A stretch of 37,506 nucleotides of DNA from Thalassospiraceae bacterium (GCA_030637205.1 DAOVVL010000001.1:1-37506); one strand, 5' to 3'; counted from the stretch's first letter, positions 7,974 to 14,934 are shown. The notes: generated from the letters alone by a model not told the origin. Made by a program: numbers and translations.

Positions 7974-8683
7974 TGGCTTTCGCTGCCATATTGATATGCG
8001 CCATAGAACTTTCGTTGGCCCATCTGCTCAACTTATCAAGTGAGCAGTATTTTACTGTATGGCAAATTGAGTTGGTGCTTCTCGCCCTTGTTGGGCTGAA
8101 ATCTGATGGCAGCCAAAGGGACCGATCTGTATTTGCAATATTTCTTTTGTGGTTTGGCTGGATTGCCGCGACAGATTGGGCGATTGATTATGCGGAACCG
8201 TTGCTTGTCCAATACGAGGCGGCGATTTTCAGTTCTCTGGTATTGTGGGCACTCGCCCGGCCATATCTTTATCCATCGGCAGAACTGGTTGGTGAAAACG
8301 TATTCATAGGATTTTACCAAGGAACCTACGCCCCATTTCTTTCGTCATTGGGGGCGCTTTTCGGCCTTCCATTTTCATCCATTGTGATCGCCAGCGGGAC
8401 CGTAGTATTGAGGGCCTCCAAAGTTGGAAAGCTGGTGACAAACAACATCGCCGTTGTGGGTAATGGAAACTATGTTTTCGTGGACACTGGCGTCAAAGCA
8501 ACCCCAGAAATATTTGCCACGATGGCTAAATGTTCCGGTCAACCAACTAAAGCTTTCGGCATATTTAGAACCAATTGTGTCAAGGGGTGCGGGCCTGTGC
8601 TTGAATTGTTAGGCCTAAAACCAAAGTCATGGCTTCACTATCTGCCATCAGTTTTCTATTACCAAGCCGTTAGGGGGACATAA
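7970..8683 (+). CDS. Multi-pass membrane protein with Cys-containing C-terminal domain, lysis region
   Basis: 237 aa. There are hydrophobic segments at about residues 2-20, 28-42, 50-66 and 80-95, then a Gly/Phe-rich hydrophobic loop to about 145. The remaining roughly 90 residues are soluble-looking and contain F-G-I-F-R-T-N-C-V-K-G-C-G, a compact Asn-Cys motif reminiscent of the catalytic Cys in papain-like NlpC/LRAT-type folds. A matching catalytic His is not obvious, so enzymatic activity is unproven. It lies between the fibre genes and the endolysin, where a holin or other lysis factor is expected, and shares stop/start overlaps with both neighbours. It could be a holin-like protein or a superinfection-exclusion protein. 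Confidence 0.5.
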   Translation: MMAFAAILICAIELSLAHLLNLSSEQYFTVWQIELVLLALVGLKSDGSQRDRSVFAIFLLWFGWIAATDWAIDYAEPLLVQYEAAIFSSLVLWALARPYLYPSAELVGENVFIGFYQGTYAPFLSSLGALFGLPFSSIVIASGTVVLRASKVGKLVTNNIAVVGNGNYVFVDTGVKATPEIFATMAKCSGQPTKAFGIFRTNCVKGCGPVLELLGLKPKSWLHYLPSVFYYQAVRGT

Positions 8684-9015
8684 TGGCAAGTCCAGACACA
8701 CAGCCAGAATGGATTAAAGACGTAGTAATGTTTGCTGCTTTCGTGTTGACCATGCTTGGCATCCAATACAAAGCCAGCAAAGCTCATCGTGATAAAATAG
8801 AAGCTCTCGATGCTGATATAAAAGAAGCTGAAAAAAAAGCCGCCCAGGCAATTGCTGCCGCCGCAGAAACAGATGCAAAGCTTGCCCATTGTCGTCTTGA
8901 CGTTGAACAGAACTTTGCGCCACGCGATTATCTCAAAGATGCAGAGGTAAGACTTTTTGCAGTAATTAAGGAGATAAAGGGTGATATCCGCGCACTCAGA
9001 GAGTCGATAAAATGA
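8683..9015 (+). CDS. Single-span membrane protein with coiled coil (lysis region)
   Basis: 110 aa, starting on the last base of the previous stop. Residues 10-27 form one hydrophobic segment (VVMFAAFVLTMLGI), followed by a charged, Ala/Lys/Glu-rich coiled coil through residues 30-75. The end, F-A-P-R-D-Y-L-K-D-A-E-V-R-L then I-K-G-D-I-R-A-L-R-E-S, is a helix often seen in small phage proteins near lysis genes. Topology fits an inner-membrane spanin (Rz-like) or a holin accessory. It sits immediately upstream of a second protein of similar topology and of the endolysin. Confidence 0.5.
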   Translation: MASPDTQPEWIKDVVMFAAFVLTMLGIQYKASKAHRDKIEALDADIKEAEKKAAQAIAAAAETDAKLAHCRLDVEQNFAPRDYLKDAEVRLFAVIKEIKGDIRALRESIK

Positions 9016-9338
9016 CCATCAAAGAACTCGCAACAAACATGAAATTCTGGATTGCTGTGGGAGCTGCTGTAGCCGGCGTCCTTATCGCTTTGGGAATGGA
9101 AATTGACCGCCCCGCTTGGGCAAGCGATGTTGAGCCTCTAGAACAGCAAGTCGGCATGAATCAGAAGATGATCCTGCAGATCCAGATTGACCAAGTGCAA
9201 CGTTCAATTTGGGCACAGGAAGATCGCAACACCATGTCGCCAACGCAATCTGGCAAGGATCGACTCCGGGATATGGAATTGCATTTGAAGCGATTGCAGG
9301 ATCAAAAAGAGGCGCTGTCGGATAAGAAGGACGGCTGA
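9012..9338 (+). CDS. Single-span membrane protein, possible i-spanin or holin partner
   Basis: 108 aa, ATGA overlap with the previous gene. Residues 12-28 form a hydrophobic segment (FWIAVGAAVAGVLIALG), then a predicted periplasmic Gln/Glu/Lys-rich helix with heptad spacing to the C-terminus (residues 42-105). One membrane span plus a long coiled coil is the layout of Rz-type inner-membrane spanins, but no lipoprotein partner is nested here. The only lipoprotein in the genome is far away at 29881. Function is inferred from topology and from its place directly before the endolysin, whose start shares a base with this stop. Confidence 0.45.
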   Translation: MTIKELATNMKFWIAVGAAVAGVLIALGMEIDRPAWASDVEPLEQQVGMNQKMILQIQIDQVQRSIWAQEDRNTMSPTQSGKDRLRDMELHLKRLQDQKEALSDKKDG

Positions 9339-9748
9339 TGCCAAAGTTTGGGCCAGCATCGACTGAGCGCCTTGCAACGTGTCACCCTGATATTCAGCTT
9401 GTTTTTAATCTTGCCATTCAGGAAGCGCCTGCTGATCTGGATTTTTCCATTGTTTGTGGCCGGCGCTCAAAGAAAGCCCAGAACAAAGCCTATGATGAAG
9501 GCAATTCCCATCTGAAATGGCCTGATGGGAAACACAATGTTGACCCCGACAATCCCCGTGATGAAGAATTCCCCGATAAAGCCCACGCGGTTGATGCTGT
9601 GCCTTGGCCAGAACTTTATGAACACATGGGAAAATTCAGGCGGCTGGCTGATCACATCAAGGCGATCGCCAAACGTGAGGGAATAGATTTGCATTGGGGC
9701 TGGGATTTATGGAATTGGGATCCGGCTCACTGGCAATTGGGAAAATGA
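9338..9748 (+). CDS. Endolysin, M15-type L-alanyl-D-glutamate/D,D-carboxypeptidase-like peptidase
   Basis: 136 aa. It starts with the typical PKFGPASTERLATCHPDIQ segment of T5-type endolysins, followed by G-R-R-S-K-K-A-Q-N-K-A-Y. The zinc-site pattern is visible: Lys-His at residues 65-66, an Ala-Val-Asp at 84-86, and a C-terminal D-P-A-H-W-Q-L with His131. The Trp-Gly-Trp-Asp segment at 120-123 fits the usual W-G-G-D-W region. The spacer between the first His and the Asp is about ten residues longer than in the forms I know. No signal peptide, so it would need a holin for release. It cleaves the peptide part of peptidoglycan at lysis. Confidence 0.9.
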   Translation: MPKFGPASTERLATCHPDIQLVFNLAIQEAPADLDFSIVCGRRSKKAQNKAYDEGNSHLKWPDGKHNVDPDNPRDEEFPDKAHAVDAVPWPELYEHMGKFRRLADHIKAIAKREGIDLHWGWDLWNWDPAHWQLGK

Positions 9749-9751
9749 TCG

Positions 9752-10642
9752 ATGGCAAACACTCTAATCGTGAATTGTGATGGCACATGGCTGAATGATA
9801 AGGATGCGCGCCCATCAAATGTGAGAAAGTACCACAATGTACTTTCACCCCGGAATCAATTGGCCCTATATCTGCCCGGTGTGGGCGCTGAGAGAGGCCA
9901 ATCACTTATCGGCAAGTGGTTGGGTGGGGCGTTTGGTTTAGGCGCTCACGGCCTCAGAAATCGGGCCTACAAATGGATTGCCCGCTATTGGAGACCAGGG
10001 GATAGGATTTGCCTTTCCGGGTTCTCACGGGGCAGCGCGGTGGCCAGAATGACCGCTGCATATATTTCCAAAAAGGGCATCAAATATCAGGGCAAAACCC
10101 ATTTCCCATCGATCGATTTTCTTGGGTGCTGGGATACGGTTGCATCATTTGGAATCCCCATCAATTTAGGCCCCATTCCATTTCAGCGCATTAATCTGTT
10201 TTCCAATCTGGAAGTTGGCCAGAACGTCAAGAATGCGGTTCATATTGTTGCCCTTGATGAAAACCGTGAGGGCTTCATTCCCAGCCTGATGAACAATCGC
10301 CCAGGCATAAATGAAATATGGGCCATTGGCACTCATTCTGATGTTGGGGGTGGTGAGCCTAATTCCGGCCTATCAGATATCACGCTTTCATACATGATGC
10401 GGGAAGCCCAGAAAGTCGGGGTGATGTTCAAGGATGATGCATTTGATGGCTTGGCGCCTAATCCTGATGGCACAATCCATGTCCACAAGTTCAATCCCAA
10501 GCCTGGGGTTCGGACAGTTCATGTTCTGAAAAATGATGCGGTGAGTGGGTTAAGCCCCAAGGTGCATATTTCAGCAACCACCCGGCAGAATTACAAACCG
10601 CTTTCCAAGGTTGATATGGGGCGCGTTCAGATTGTGCCTTGA
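9752..10642 (+). CDS. DUF2235 alpha/beta hydrolase (Tle1-like lipase/phospholipase family)
   Basis: 296 aa, starting three bases after the endolysin stop. It begins LIVNCDGTWLND, the hallmark DUF2235 opening, and has a nucleophile elbow G-F-S-R-G-S (Ser92), F-L-G-C-W-D-T-V at 123-130 and H-S-D-V-G-G-G at 195-201. These fit a Ser-Asp-His hydrolase. Known DUF2235 members include type VI secretion phospholipase effectors (Tle1) and many uncharacterised bacterial proteins. Here it lacks the extra C-terminal domains of the large effectors and a signal peptide. Placement right after the endolysin suggests a membrane-lipid role in lysis or host takeover, which is inference. It ends three bases before the last gene of the convergent operon. 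Confidence 0.85.
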   Translation: MANTLIVNCDGTWLNDKDARPSNVRKYHNVLSPRNQLALYLPGVGAERGQSLIGKWLGGAFGLGAHGLRNRAYKWIARYWRPGDRICLSGFSRGSAVARMTAAYISKKGIKYQGKTHFPSIDFLGCWDTVASFGIPINLGPIPFQRINLFSNLEVGQNVKNAVHIVALDENREGFIPSLMNNRPGINEIWAIGTHSDVGGGEPNSGLSDITLSYMMREAQKVGVMFKDDAFDGLAPNPDGTIHVHKFNPKPGVRTVHVLKNDAVSGLSPKVHISATTRQNYKPLSKVDMGRVQIVP

Positions 10643-10645
10643 GGA

Positions 10646-10789
10646 TCAAATTCCCACACACACAGCAGTAAATCGAAAAAATTCAGGGTAAGCGGCCAAG
10701 GCATTAACGCATTCGCCCAAGCTAGCGTAGGATTTTGCCAGCACTTCATTCGGTGCATTTATCCAGTTTGGCGCGATATACCAAGTCAT
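10646..10789 (-). CDS. 47-aa protein, last gene of the leftward operon
   Basis: The ATG at 10789 has GGGAGCGGA about nine bases upstream, and the frame ends at 10646, three bases from the stop of the convergent hydrolase gene. The product starts MTWYIAPNWINAPNEVLAKS and is aromatic-rich with one moderately hydrophobic end. No family is recognised. There is no room for an intrinsic terminator between the two converging operons. Confidence 0.5.
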   Translation of the reverse strand: MTWYIAPNWINAPNEVLAKSYASLGECVNALAAYPEFFRFTAVCVGI

Positions 10790-10809
10790 GGGCGATTCCG
10801 CTCCCAAAG

Positions 10810-11082
10810 TTACGCTGGTTCGGGCGTCCCGCCCAAGTTTTCAATCTGCACTTTCAACTGCTTTATTCGGTGGTCTTGGTCTTCAATCAGTCGGGCGGTT
10901 CTTTGAAGATCGCTAGTGGTGACGTTGATTGTTTCGCCTCGGCACTTCATTTGCCGGATAATGTCGCCCTTGCCGATTGTCCCAAGCCACACCGAAGCGG
11001 CGTTACGTAGGTGCTTTGCCATTTCGTCAACCGTCTGCGGTTCATCAGCAGCGGGAAAATCTGGGCTTATTCGTGTATCCAT
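10810..11082 (-). CDS. 90-aa charged helical protein, leftward operon
   Basis: The start at 11082 is preceded by AAGGAGAG, part of a 14-base sequence also found before the next upstream gene. The product begins MDTRISPDFPAADEPQTVDE, has a region around residues 22-60 with I-G-K-G-D-I-I-R-Q-M-K and T-T-S-D-L-Q-R-T-A-R, then a C-terminal coiled coil. The middle could be a small nucleic-acid-binding fold, but no family is certain. Position near the distal end of an early operon suggests an accessory role. Confidence 0.6.
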   Translation of the reverse strand: MDTRISPDFPAADEPQTVDEMAKHLRNAASVWLGTIGKGDIIRQMKCRGETINVTTSDLQRTARLIEDQDHRIKQLKVQIENLGGTPEPA

Positions 11083-11184
11083 GTCGCTCTCCTTGAGGCT
11101 CCTTTAATAGACGGTTGATTTGCTACGCTGGCTCAACCGCCAAAGCCTCGGTACGGACAGACGCCGATTGGCGCTGCCCCCACA

Positions 11185-11376
11185 CTACTTCCAGAACTGC
11201 CACCATTTATGTTCTGGTATTAAGTTGGTTAGGCATAATTCATCAATTCCCAGCTTCTCACGGATAGCGCGCTCAACCTCTGCTGCATCATCCGGCTTGA
11301 ACCGCTTGGATAACTTGACGCAAGCGCGCCCCCATCCAGTTTTATGTGCATATACGGCCATGTAGTCCGTTGCCAT
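11185..11376 (-). CDS. 63-aa protein, leftward operon
   Basis: Good ribosome site (CAAGGAGA) upstream of the ATG at 11376. The product starts MATDYMAVYAHKTGWGRACV, has an acidic/basic helix in the middle (P-D-D-A-A-E-V-E-R-A-I-R-E-K) and ends with an aromatic K-W-W-Q-F-W-K. The closing Trp/Phe cluster is unusual and could be a peripheral membrane or protein-docking patch. No family recognised. Confidence 0.6.
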   Translation of the reverse strand: MATDYMAVYAHKTGWGRACVKLSKRFKPDDAAEVERAIREKLGIDELCLTNLIPEHKWWQFWK

Positions 11377-11398
11377 TTCTTATCTCCTTGAGGCTCGT

Positions 11399-11545
11399 TT
11401 ACGCGCCGATTTTCTCAGCGGTTAAATCCAAATAATCAAGTTCCGGGTCGTCCGCCATTGCTTCTTGTTTTGCGTCCGGTTCGCTGTCGGCCCTGTAATG
11501 GCCAATAAGTTCCCCGTCATTGGTTTTCACTTCGTACATTGGCAT
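11399..11545 (-). CDS. 48-aa acidic protein, leftward operon
   Basis: Reads from an ATG at 11543-11545 preceded by AGGAGA about six bases away; the stop is at 11399. The product begins MPMYEVKTNDGELIGHYRAD and is strongly acidic (many Asp/Glu, E-L-D-Y-L-D-L near the end). It looks like a small beta-hairpin followed by a helix. Small acidic early proteins of phages often bind and inhibit host proteins, but nothing specific supports that here. Confidence 0.55.
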   Translation of the reverse strand: MPMYEVKTNDGELIGHYRADSEPDAKQEAMADDPELDYLDLTAEKIGA

Positions 11546-11572
11546 TATTTTCTCCTATGCCGATTACGGCTC

Positions 11573-11887
11573 CTAAACGACAGACCCGTGCATCAAGCCG
11601 GGATAACCCCAGCCCGAATGAACACGCGGGTCTTTCTTCGGTTCCATTTCTCGTTTCAACGCATCAAGCTGGCGGCGCGAACAGACAAGAACGGTCTTGT
11701 TGTTCAGCATGAATGGTTCGCCATCCACAAATTCCGGGTATTTGGCTTCGATGTACGGCGTGATTGGCAACCACCGGGCAAGCCACTTGATCACGGGATG
11801 CACCGGGAACTGGCGTGTTCGCATCTTTCCCGTTGCTACTTGCGGCCACGGCTCAAATACCTGCACTTTCACTCCAAACACATCCAT
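11573..11887 (-). CDS. 104-aa protein of unknown function, leftward operon
   Basis: Start chosen at the ATG at 11887 (GAGGG seven bases upstream); the frame is open further but would run through the upstream zinc-ribbon gene. The product starts MDVFGVKVQVFEPWPQVATG and contains a Trp/Pro-rich centre (V-I-K-W-L-A-R-W-L-P-I-T-P-Y) and a basic C-terminal third. No recognisable domain. It is separated by 13 bases from the gene before it and 27 bases from the gene after it. Confidence 0.6.
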   Translation of the reverse strand: MDVFGVKVQVFEPWPQVATGKMRTRQFPVHPVIKWLARWLPITPYIEAKYPEFVDGEPFMLNNKTVLVCSRRQLDALKREMEPKKDPRVHSGWGYPGLMHGSVV

Positions 11888-11900
11888 CAGAAAACCCTCG

Positions 11901-12143
11901 TTACTGTGACAGCGCACGGGTGCATGATGGGCAAGTCCAATCATCACCGTGAACCTCGTTGTTGCAGAAGTCGCACAAACGCCTTCCGTTGGCATTGGCC
12001 CGTTTAAGGCGATCCGCAGCTTTGAATAAACTACGTGGTGAAACGGCCCCACAAGGGAAGGGCGTCATAGCCCAAAGGATATATTCGCAAAGATCATTAT
12101 TGGCCTCTGGGATAGCCTTTTGGATGATTTCTTGCGCGTTCAT
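11901..12143 (-). CDS. 80-aa protein with C-terminal zinc ribbon
   Basis: The ATG at 12143 lies five bases from GGAGG; an in-frame TTG at 12155 is less likely. Residues 1-55 are helical (MNAQEIIQKAIPEANNDLCE, then A-D-R-L-K-R). The end has Cys-Asp-Phe-Cys at about 57-60 and Cys-Pro-Ser-Cys at about 70-73, a compact treble-clef or zinc-ribbon. It resembles several small zinc-binding phage proteins; a role in nucleic-acid or protein binding is inference. It is one of three small CxxC proteins in this operon. Confidence 0.65.
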   Translation of the reverse strand: MNAQEIIQKAIPEANNDLCEYILWAMTPFPCGAVSPRSLFKAADRLKRANANGRRLCDFCNNEVHGDDWTCPSCTRALSQ

Positions 12144-12158
12144 ACTGGCCTCCAAAAG

Positions 12159-12251
12159 TTACAGCGCAGCGACGGCAATAATCGCTGCCGAGACGCCAAG
12201 GCCCAGCACGACACCGATTGCGCCAGGGTGGTTGAAAAGCAAATGCTTCAT
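12159..12251 (-). CDS. 30-aa single-span membrane peptide
   Basis: Start ATG at 12249-12251 with GGAGA about eight bases upstream. The product starts MKHLLFNHPGAIGVVLGLGV and is hydrophobic from residue 10 to the end, a single transmembrane helix with a short basic N-terminus. Its placement between the ASCH gene and the zinc-ribbon gene with proper ribosome sites supports expression. Comparable tiny membrane peptides occur twice more in the early genes of this genome and once in the rightward operon. Confidence 0.5.
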   Translation of the reverse strand: MKHLLFNHPGAIGVVLGLGVSAAIIAVAAL

Positions 12252-12269
12252 GGTTCGTTTCTCCGTTAC

Positions 12270-12737
12270 CTATCGAGACGCCATAGCAGGCGTTGTTTCG
12301 TTCGTTGGCGGATGCGTGTCGCAAATCTCGCGGAAATGAACTCGGTCAACGCTTAAAATATTGGAGCCTTGACCTTCGGAAAGTGTCCCGTCGTGCCATA
12401 GCGCAGCGACCTGGGCGCTTATGTCAGGCGTGAAGAAACTCAGCGCGCCCTTGCAAGGCATGAAGGGCAGTTCCTTGACGTTTTCCAGCACAAAACCCCA
12501 CGGCCCAAAGAACCAGCGGCTTTCCATTTCCTGAACGCAATCAACGATTTCGGCCATACCGACGATGCCGCCGAATTGGTATTGCCCGCGTTCGTCTTTG
12601 TCCAATTCCGCCGTGCTTTTGCTGGCGTGGATAAGCACCGGCCCCCGGTAATGGGTGCGCCAATCTCTATTCTCAACGTCTTTGCCGTCGAAAATGATAT
12701 TGTGGGCGTAGGGCTGGCGGATGCTGATTGCCTTCAT
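12270..12737 (-). CDS. ASCH-domain (PUA-like fold) protein
   Basis: 155 aa; the ATG at 12737 overlaps the stop of the upstream gene (ATGA). The N-terminus MKAISIRQPYAHNIIFDGKD with E-N-R-D-W-R-T-H-Y-R-G and then V-L-I-H-A-S-K is the classic ASCH pattern (S-I-R-Q-P-Y/W-A, G-x-K-x-x-E-x-R, Y-R-G, I-H-A). It continues with G-G-I-V-G-M-A-E-I-V-D-C and W-F-F-G-P-W-G-F-V-L, also typical. ASCH proteins are thought to bind RNA or modified nucleotides, and some are ribonucleases or amidohydrolases. Phage versions are common in early operons, but the precise reaction is unknown. Confidence 0.85.
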   Translation of the reverse strand: MKAISIRQPYAHNIIFDGKDVENRDWRTHYRGPVLIHASKSTAELDKDERGQYQFGGIVGMAEIVDCVQEMESRWFFGPWGFVLENVKELPFMPCKGALSFFTPDISAQVAALWHDGTLSEGQGSNILSVDRVHFREICDTHPPTNETTPAMASR

Positions 12738-13081
12738 TGTTCATTTGTTCCTTTGTCGGACAGAGCCGCTCGGGCTGATTGCAGCGCCTTGATAAAGGCG
12801 TCCTCAGTTTCGCCGGGCCGGTCATTCCAGCCACCAATGACTGCGCCGCCAGTCGGCCCTATGATCCCGATAGGCAAGCCGTTGTATTCAATAGCGGCGT
12901 TGTAGGGCGGTACTTCTGCCCCCTTGCTGTTGTTGGTTGGTTCCTTGTGGGCATTGAGGGAAAACCACCAATTTTCATCAACCTGATGTTCCCAACACCC
13001 ATCAAGTTTGCTGATATCCGTTATGCCGAGCGACCCAGCCAATTCGGCAATTTCCGAAAATGCGACAGCTATTTGCATCAT
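12734..13081 (-). CDS. 115-aa protein, unknown function, leftward operon
   Basis: Starts MMQIAVAFSEIAELAGSLGI at 13081 and overlaps its neighbours on both sides by ATGA. Residues 28-75 contain a Trp-rich segment (G-C-W-E-H-Q-V and E-N-W-W-F-S-L-N-A-H) and a Pro-Pro-Tyr-Asn-Ala stretch. The centre has G-L-P-I-G-I-I-G-P-T-G-G, and the C-terminus is an amphipathic helix. It looks like a small globular enzyme-sized domain, but I do not recognise it. Translational coupling ties it to the ASCH gene. Confidence 0.65.
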   Translation of the reverse strand: MMQIAVAFSEIAELAGSLGITDISKLDGCWEHQVDENWWFSLNAHKEPTNNSKGAEVPPYNAAIEYNGLPIGIIGPTGGAVIGGWNDRPGETEDAFIKALQSARAALSDKGTNEQ

Positions 13082-13230
13082 CTTTCCTTTGCTCGTTCAG
13101 GGGACGTTTCATCTTCCATTTCATGGCGGCAATCTTGACAGTGCCATTTATCCAGAAGTTCATTATATGCCAAAACATCGTCGTCGGTGTCGATCAGTTC
13201 ACCGCATCTATCGCAGGCCAACATACTCAT
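13078..13230 (-). CDS. 50-aa zinc-ribbon protein
   Basis: ATG at 13228-13230; the stop overlaps the next start. The product starts MSMLACDRCGELIDTDDDVL and has Cys-Asp-Arg-Cys at residues 6-9 and Cys-Gln-Asp-Cys at 31-34, a four-Cys zinc ribbon with a 21-residue acidic loop, then an acidic/basic tail. The small size suggests a protein- or nucleic-acid-binding accessory. It lies directly after the recombination exonuclease gene. Confidence 0.6.
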   Translation of the reverse strand: MSMLACDRCGELIDTDDDVLAYNELLDKWHCQDCRHEMEDETSPERAKER

Positions 13231-13243
13231 GGTTCGTATCCCT

Positions 13244-13864
13244 TCAAATGGTTTTCAGAACCTTCATGATGCCATCCCGAGCCGAGCAGACGTTTTTGAT
13301 TTCCTGCTGCAAGGCTTCGTATATTTTCTCATCCGGCTTCTGCCGAATAATCAGGGATGGAAGGTGGGGGTGGTAGAATAATATGTCACACCACTTTCTT
13401 TCGCAGAGCATCATCTGGCCTTGGGTTTGGGGAACGTAGGTGGTGGGGCATTTTTTGTTTTTCCTGAGATACATAATCGTCTTGATGTGATTCTCGGCCT
13501 TGAGGCACTTAATTTCGACCATGCCCACCTTGCCGACCAAGCCATCCGGGGAGCAGCCTGCCGAGCCTTCGTTGTTGGTTACAAAGCCAACTCTTTCAAC
13601 CCTGATGTTCTTTTTCATCTGGTAGTAGGCAACTGCCTCGTCCTCAAGGTCTTGGCCCCGATTAGAGAATTGGCTGCCCGTCCAGGCGTCCAGCTCGGCA
13701 ATGCCGGAAAAAGCCTCGGCAGCGAGTGAACGGGCATATTCCTCTGATGATTTGGATGGCTCACCCTTGGACGTCACCAGCTTGGAAAATGCCGAAGCGG
13801 TAGGAACCCCGGACCTCAAGGCCCGCCACTCGTCGCTGCGTTGCTCTGCTTCGTGGATAATCAT
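13244..13864 (-). CDS. YqaJ-type recombination exonuclease (lambda Exo superfamily)
   Basis: 206 aa from the ATG at 13862-13864, overlapping the ERF gene stop (ATGA). The frame is open upstream but that part shadows ERF. Motifs of the family are clear: R-S-D-E-W-x-x-x-R near residues 9-17 with P-T-A-S, N-R-G-Q-D-L-E-D-E-A (68-77), G-C-S-P-D-G-L (103-109), V-E-I-K-C (116-120, the catalytic Glu-x-Lys) and the Gln helix Q-T-Q-G-Q-M-M-L. These enzymes resect double-stranded DNA 5' to 3' and work with a single-strand annealing protein. Its partner is the ERF gene immediately upstream, so together they form a complete phage recombination pair. Confidence 0.92.
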   Translation of the reverse strand: MIIHEAEQRSDEWRALRSGVPTASAFSKLVTSKGEPSKSSEEYARSLAAEAFSGIAELDAWTGSQFSNRGQDLEDEAVAYYQMKKNIRVERVGFVTNNEGSAGCSPDGLVGKVGMVEIKCLKAENHIKTIMYLRKNKKCPTTYVPQTQGQMMLCERKWCDILFYHPHLPSLIIRQKPDEKIYEALQQEIKNVCSARDGIMKVLKTI

Positions 13865-14604
13865 TTTTTGGCCTGCTTGGAGAGCAGCTCTTTGTGGACC
13901 TTGTCGAAGTTGGTGGCCAGAATATCTTCGACCTTTTCCGCCTTGGCCCATTCAAGGAACAGAGCTTTATCAACCCCCGTTTCGTCGAGCAGATCATTGA
14001 TGATTGTTTCTTCGTCCAACGAAAGCGTGTCGGTGTTTTCAGGCTCATCCCCGTCAAGGTCTTGATCTGAAGAGGCCAGCCCAAGCACCGCGAAAAGCGT
14101 GTAGCGTTCAAGGTATGTGACCGTTGAGGCAATCGCCTGAATGGTGTTTTTCTTTCCGCTATCGTCAGCCGGCGCGTTCATCGATGTGCATTCTTGGTGG
14201 CCCAGGGCGTGGGTCACGCAGCACGTTACTTCAATTCCCGGACCCGCCTGATTGGTCTTCCAAGAATGGGAAAGTCCGCACTTGCTCAGCAACCCCTGAA
14301 CCTGATTGATGGTCTCAGCAAGGCCAGCATATTTGGAATTATGACCCGTCCGTGTCTTGTCGATAATCGGACACTCGCCGCGAAATTGGGTCATAGCCAG
14401 AACATAGGCTTTGCGGGCCTCGTTGGCTTCGTAGCGTTCCTGCATGCCCATATACCGCTCAAGCGTTTCGGGGTTGGCGCCCTGCTGGGTTGCCATCTGC
14501 AAAAGATGCATTGGCGTTGCTGCTGGTCCTTCCACAATTTGGAGGTCGCCCGACCCTTTGTCTGTCGGGTCCATGATTTCCTGCTTTTCCTGTTCTGCGC
14601 TCAT
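13861..14604 (-). CDS. erf: ERF-family single-strand annealing protein
   Basis: 247 aa; the ATG at 14604 has CAGGAGA upstream. After an acidic, flexible N-terminus, residues about 30-180 show the ERF family pattern: A-R-K-A-Y, A-M-x-x-F-R-G-E-C-P-I-I-x-K, T-G-H-N-S-K-Y-A-G-L-A-E-T, C-G-L-S-H-S-W-K-T, and D-S-G-K-K-N-T-I-Q-A-I-A-S-T-V-T-Y-L-E-R-Y-T-L. The C-terminal third is acidic and helical, a likely protein-docking tail. ERF proteins anneal complementary single strands and, in P22, help circularise incoming DNA. Coupled to the exonuclease by a four-base overlap. Confidence 0.92.
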   Translation of the reverse strand: MSAEQEKQEIMDPTDKGSGDLQIVEGPAATPMHLLQMATQQGANPETLERYMGMQERYEANEARKAYVLAMTQFRGECPIIDKTRTGHNSKYAGLAETINQVQGLLSKCGLSHSWKTNQAGPGIEVTCCVTHALGHQECTSMNAPADDSGKKNTIQAIASTVTYLERYTLFAVLGLASSDQDLDGDEPENTDTLSLDEETIINDLLDETGVDKALFLEWAKAEKVEDILATNFDKVHKELLSKQAKK

Positions 14605-14777
14605 GTTTCTTTCTCCTGTTTCAAACTATATTTTTCTAGCAATAGGTGGGCAGCTCGTATGTGGCGCAAGGCGTCTTCAGAAAGCTCCTCCCCTCTCAGG
14701 TCTATGGCCAGTTGTAGCAGGCACTTGGCGTCAACCTCGGCGTCCTTGCCGTCTTCGTGTTCCATTTCATTGTTCAT
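14601..14777 (-). CDS. 58-aa acidic helical protein
   Basis: ATG at 14775-14777; the stop overlaps the ERF start (ATGA). The product starts MNNEMEHEDGKDAEVDAKCL and is acidic, with a predicted pair of helices (D-A-K-C-L-L-Q-L-A-I-D-L then A-L-R-H-I-R-A-A-H-L-L-L-E-K-Y). Its overlap with ERF and with the zinc-ribbon gene upstream implies a single translated block, so it may be an accessory to recombination. No family recognised. Confidence 0.6.
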   Translation of the reverse strand: MNNEMEHEDGKDAEVDAKCLLQLAIDLRGEELSEDALRHIRAAHLLLEKYSLKQEKET

Positions 14778-14934
14778 TTGCCTGCTCCTTATCCGGCCAC
14801 TTCAGCTTTCGGGCATCGTGTTCGGCTCTGACTGTCGCTCTAAGTTCCCTGATTTCCAAGCTATCTATTGGGCCACAATGTGGGCAGATATGCTTTCTCA
14901 GGTTCGGTTTTCCGCAACACGGGCAACTGGCCAT
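14767..14934 (-). CDS. 55-aa zinc-ribbon protein
   Basis: ATG at 14932-14934 preceded by GAGGAG nine bases upstream, and ending 11 bases inside the next gene. The product starts MASCPCCGKPNLRKHICPHC: Cys4, Cys6, Cys7, Cys17 and Cys20 make a short zinc ribbon. A charged helix with R-E-L-R-A-T-V-R-A-E-H follows. Similar mini-ribbons resemble ribosomal or RNA-polymerase zinc modules; the actual partner is unknown. It is the first gene after a 218-base gap, so it may head its own transcript. Confidence 0.6.
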   Translation of the reverse strand: MASCPCCGKPNLRKHICPHCGPIDSLEIRELRATVRAEHDARKLKWPDKEQANEQ

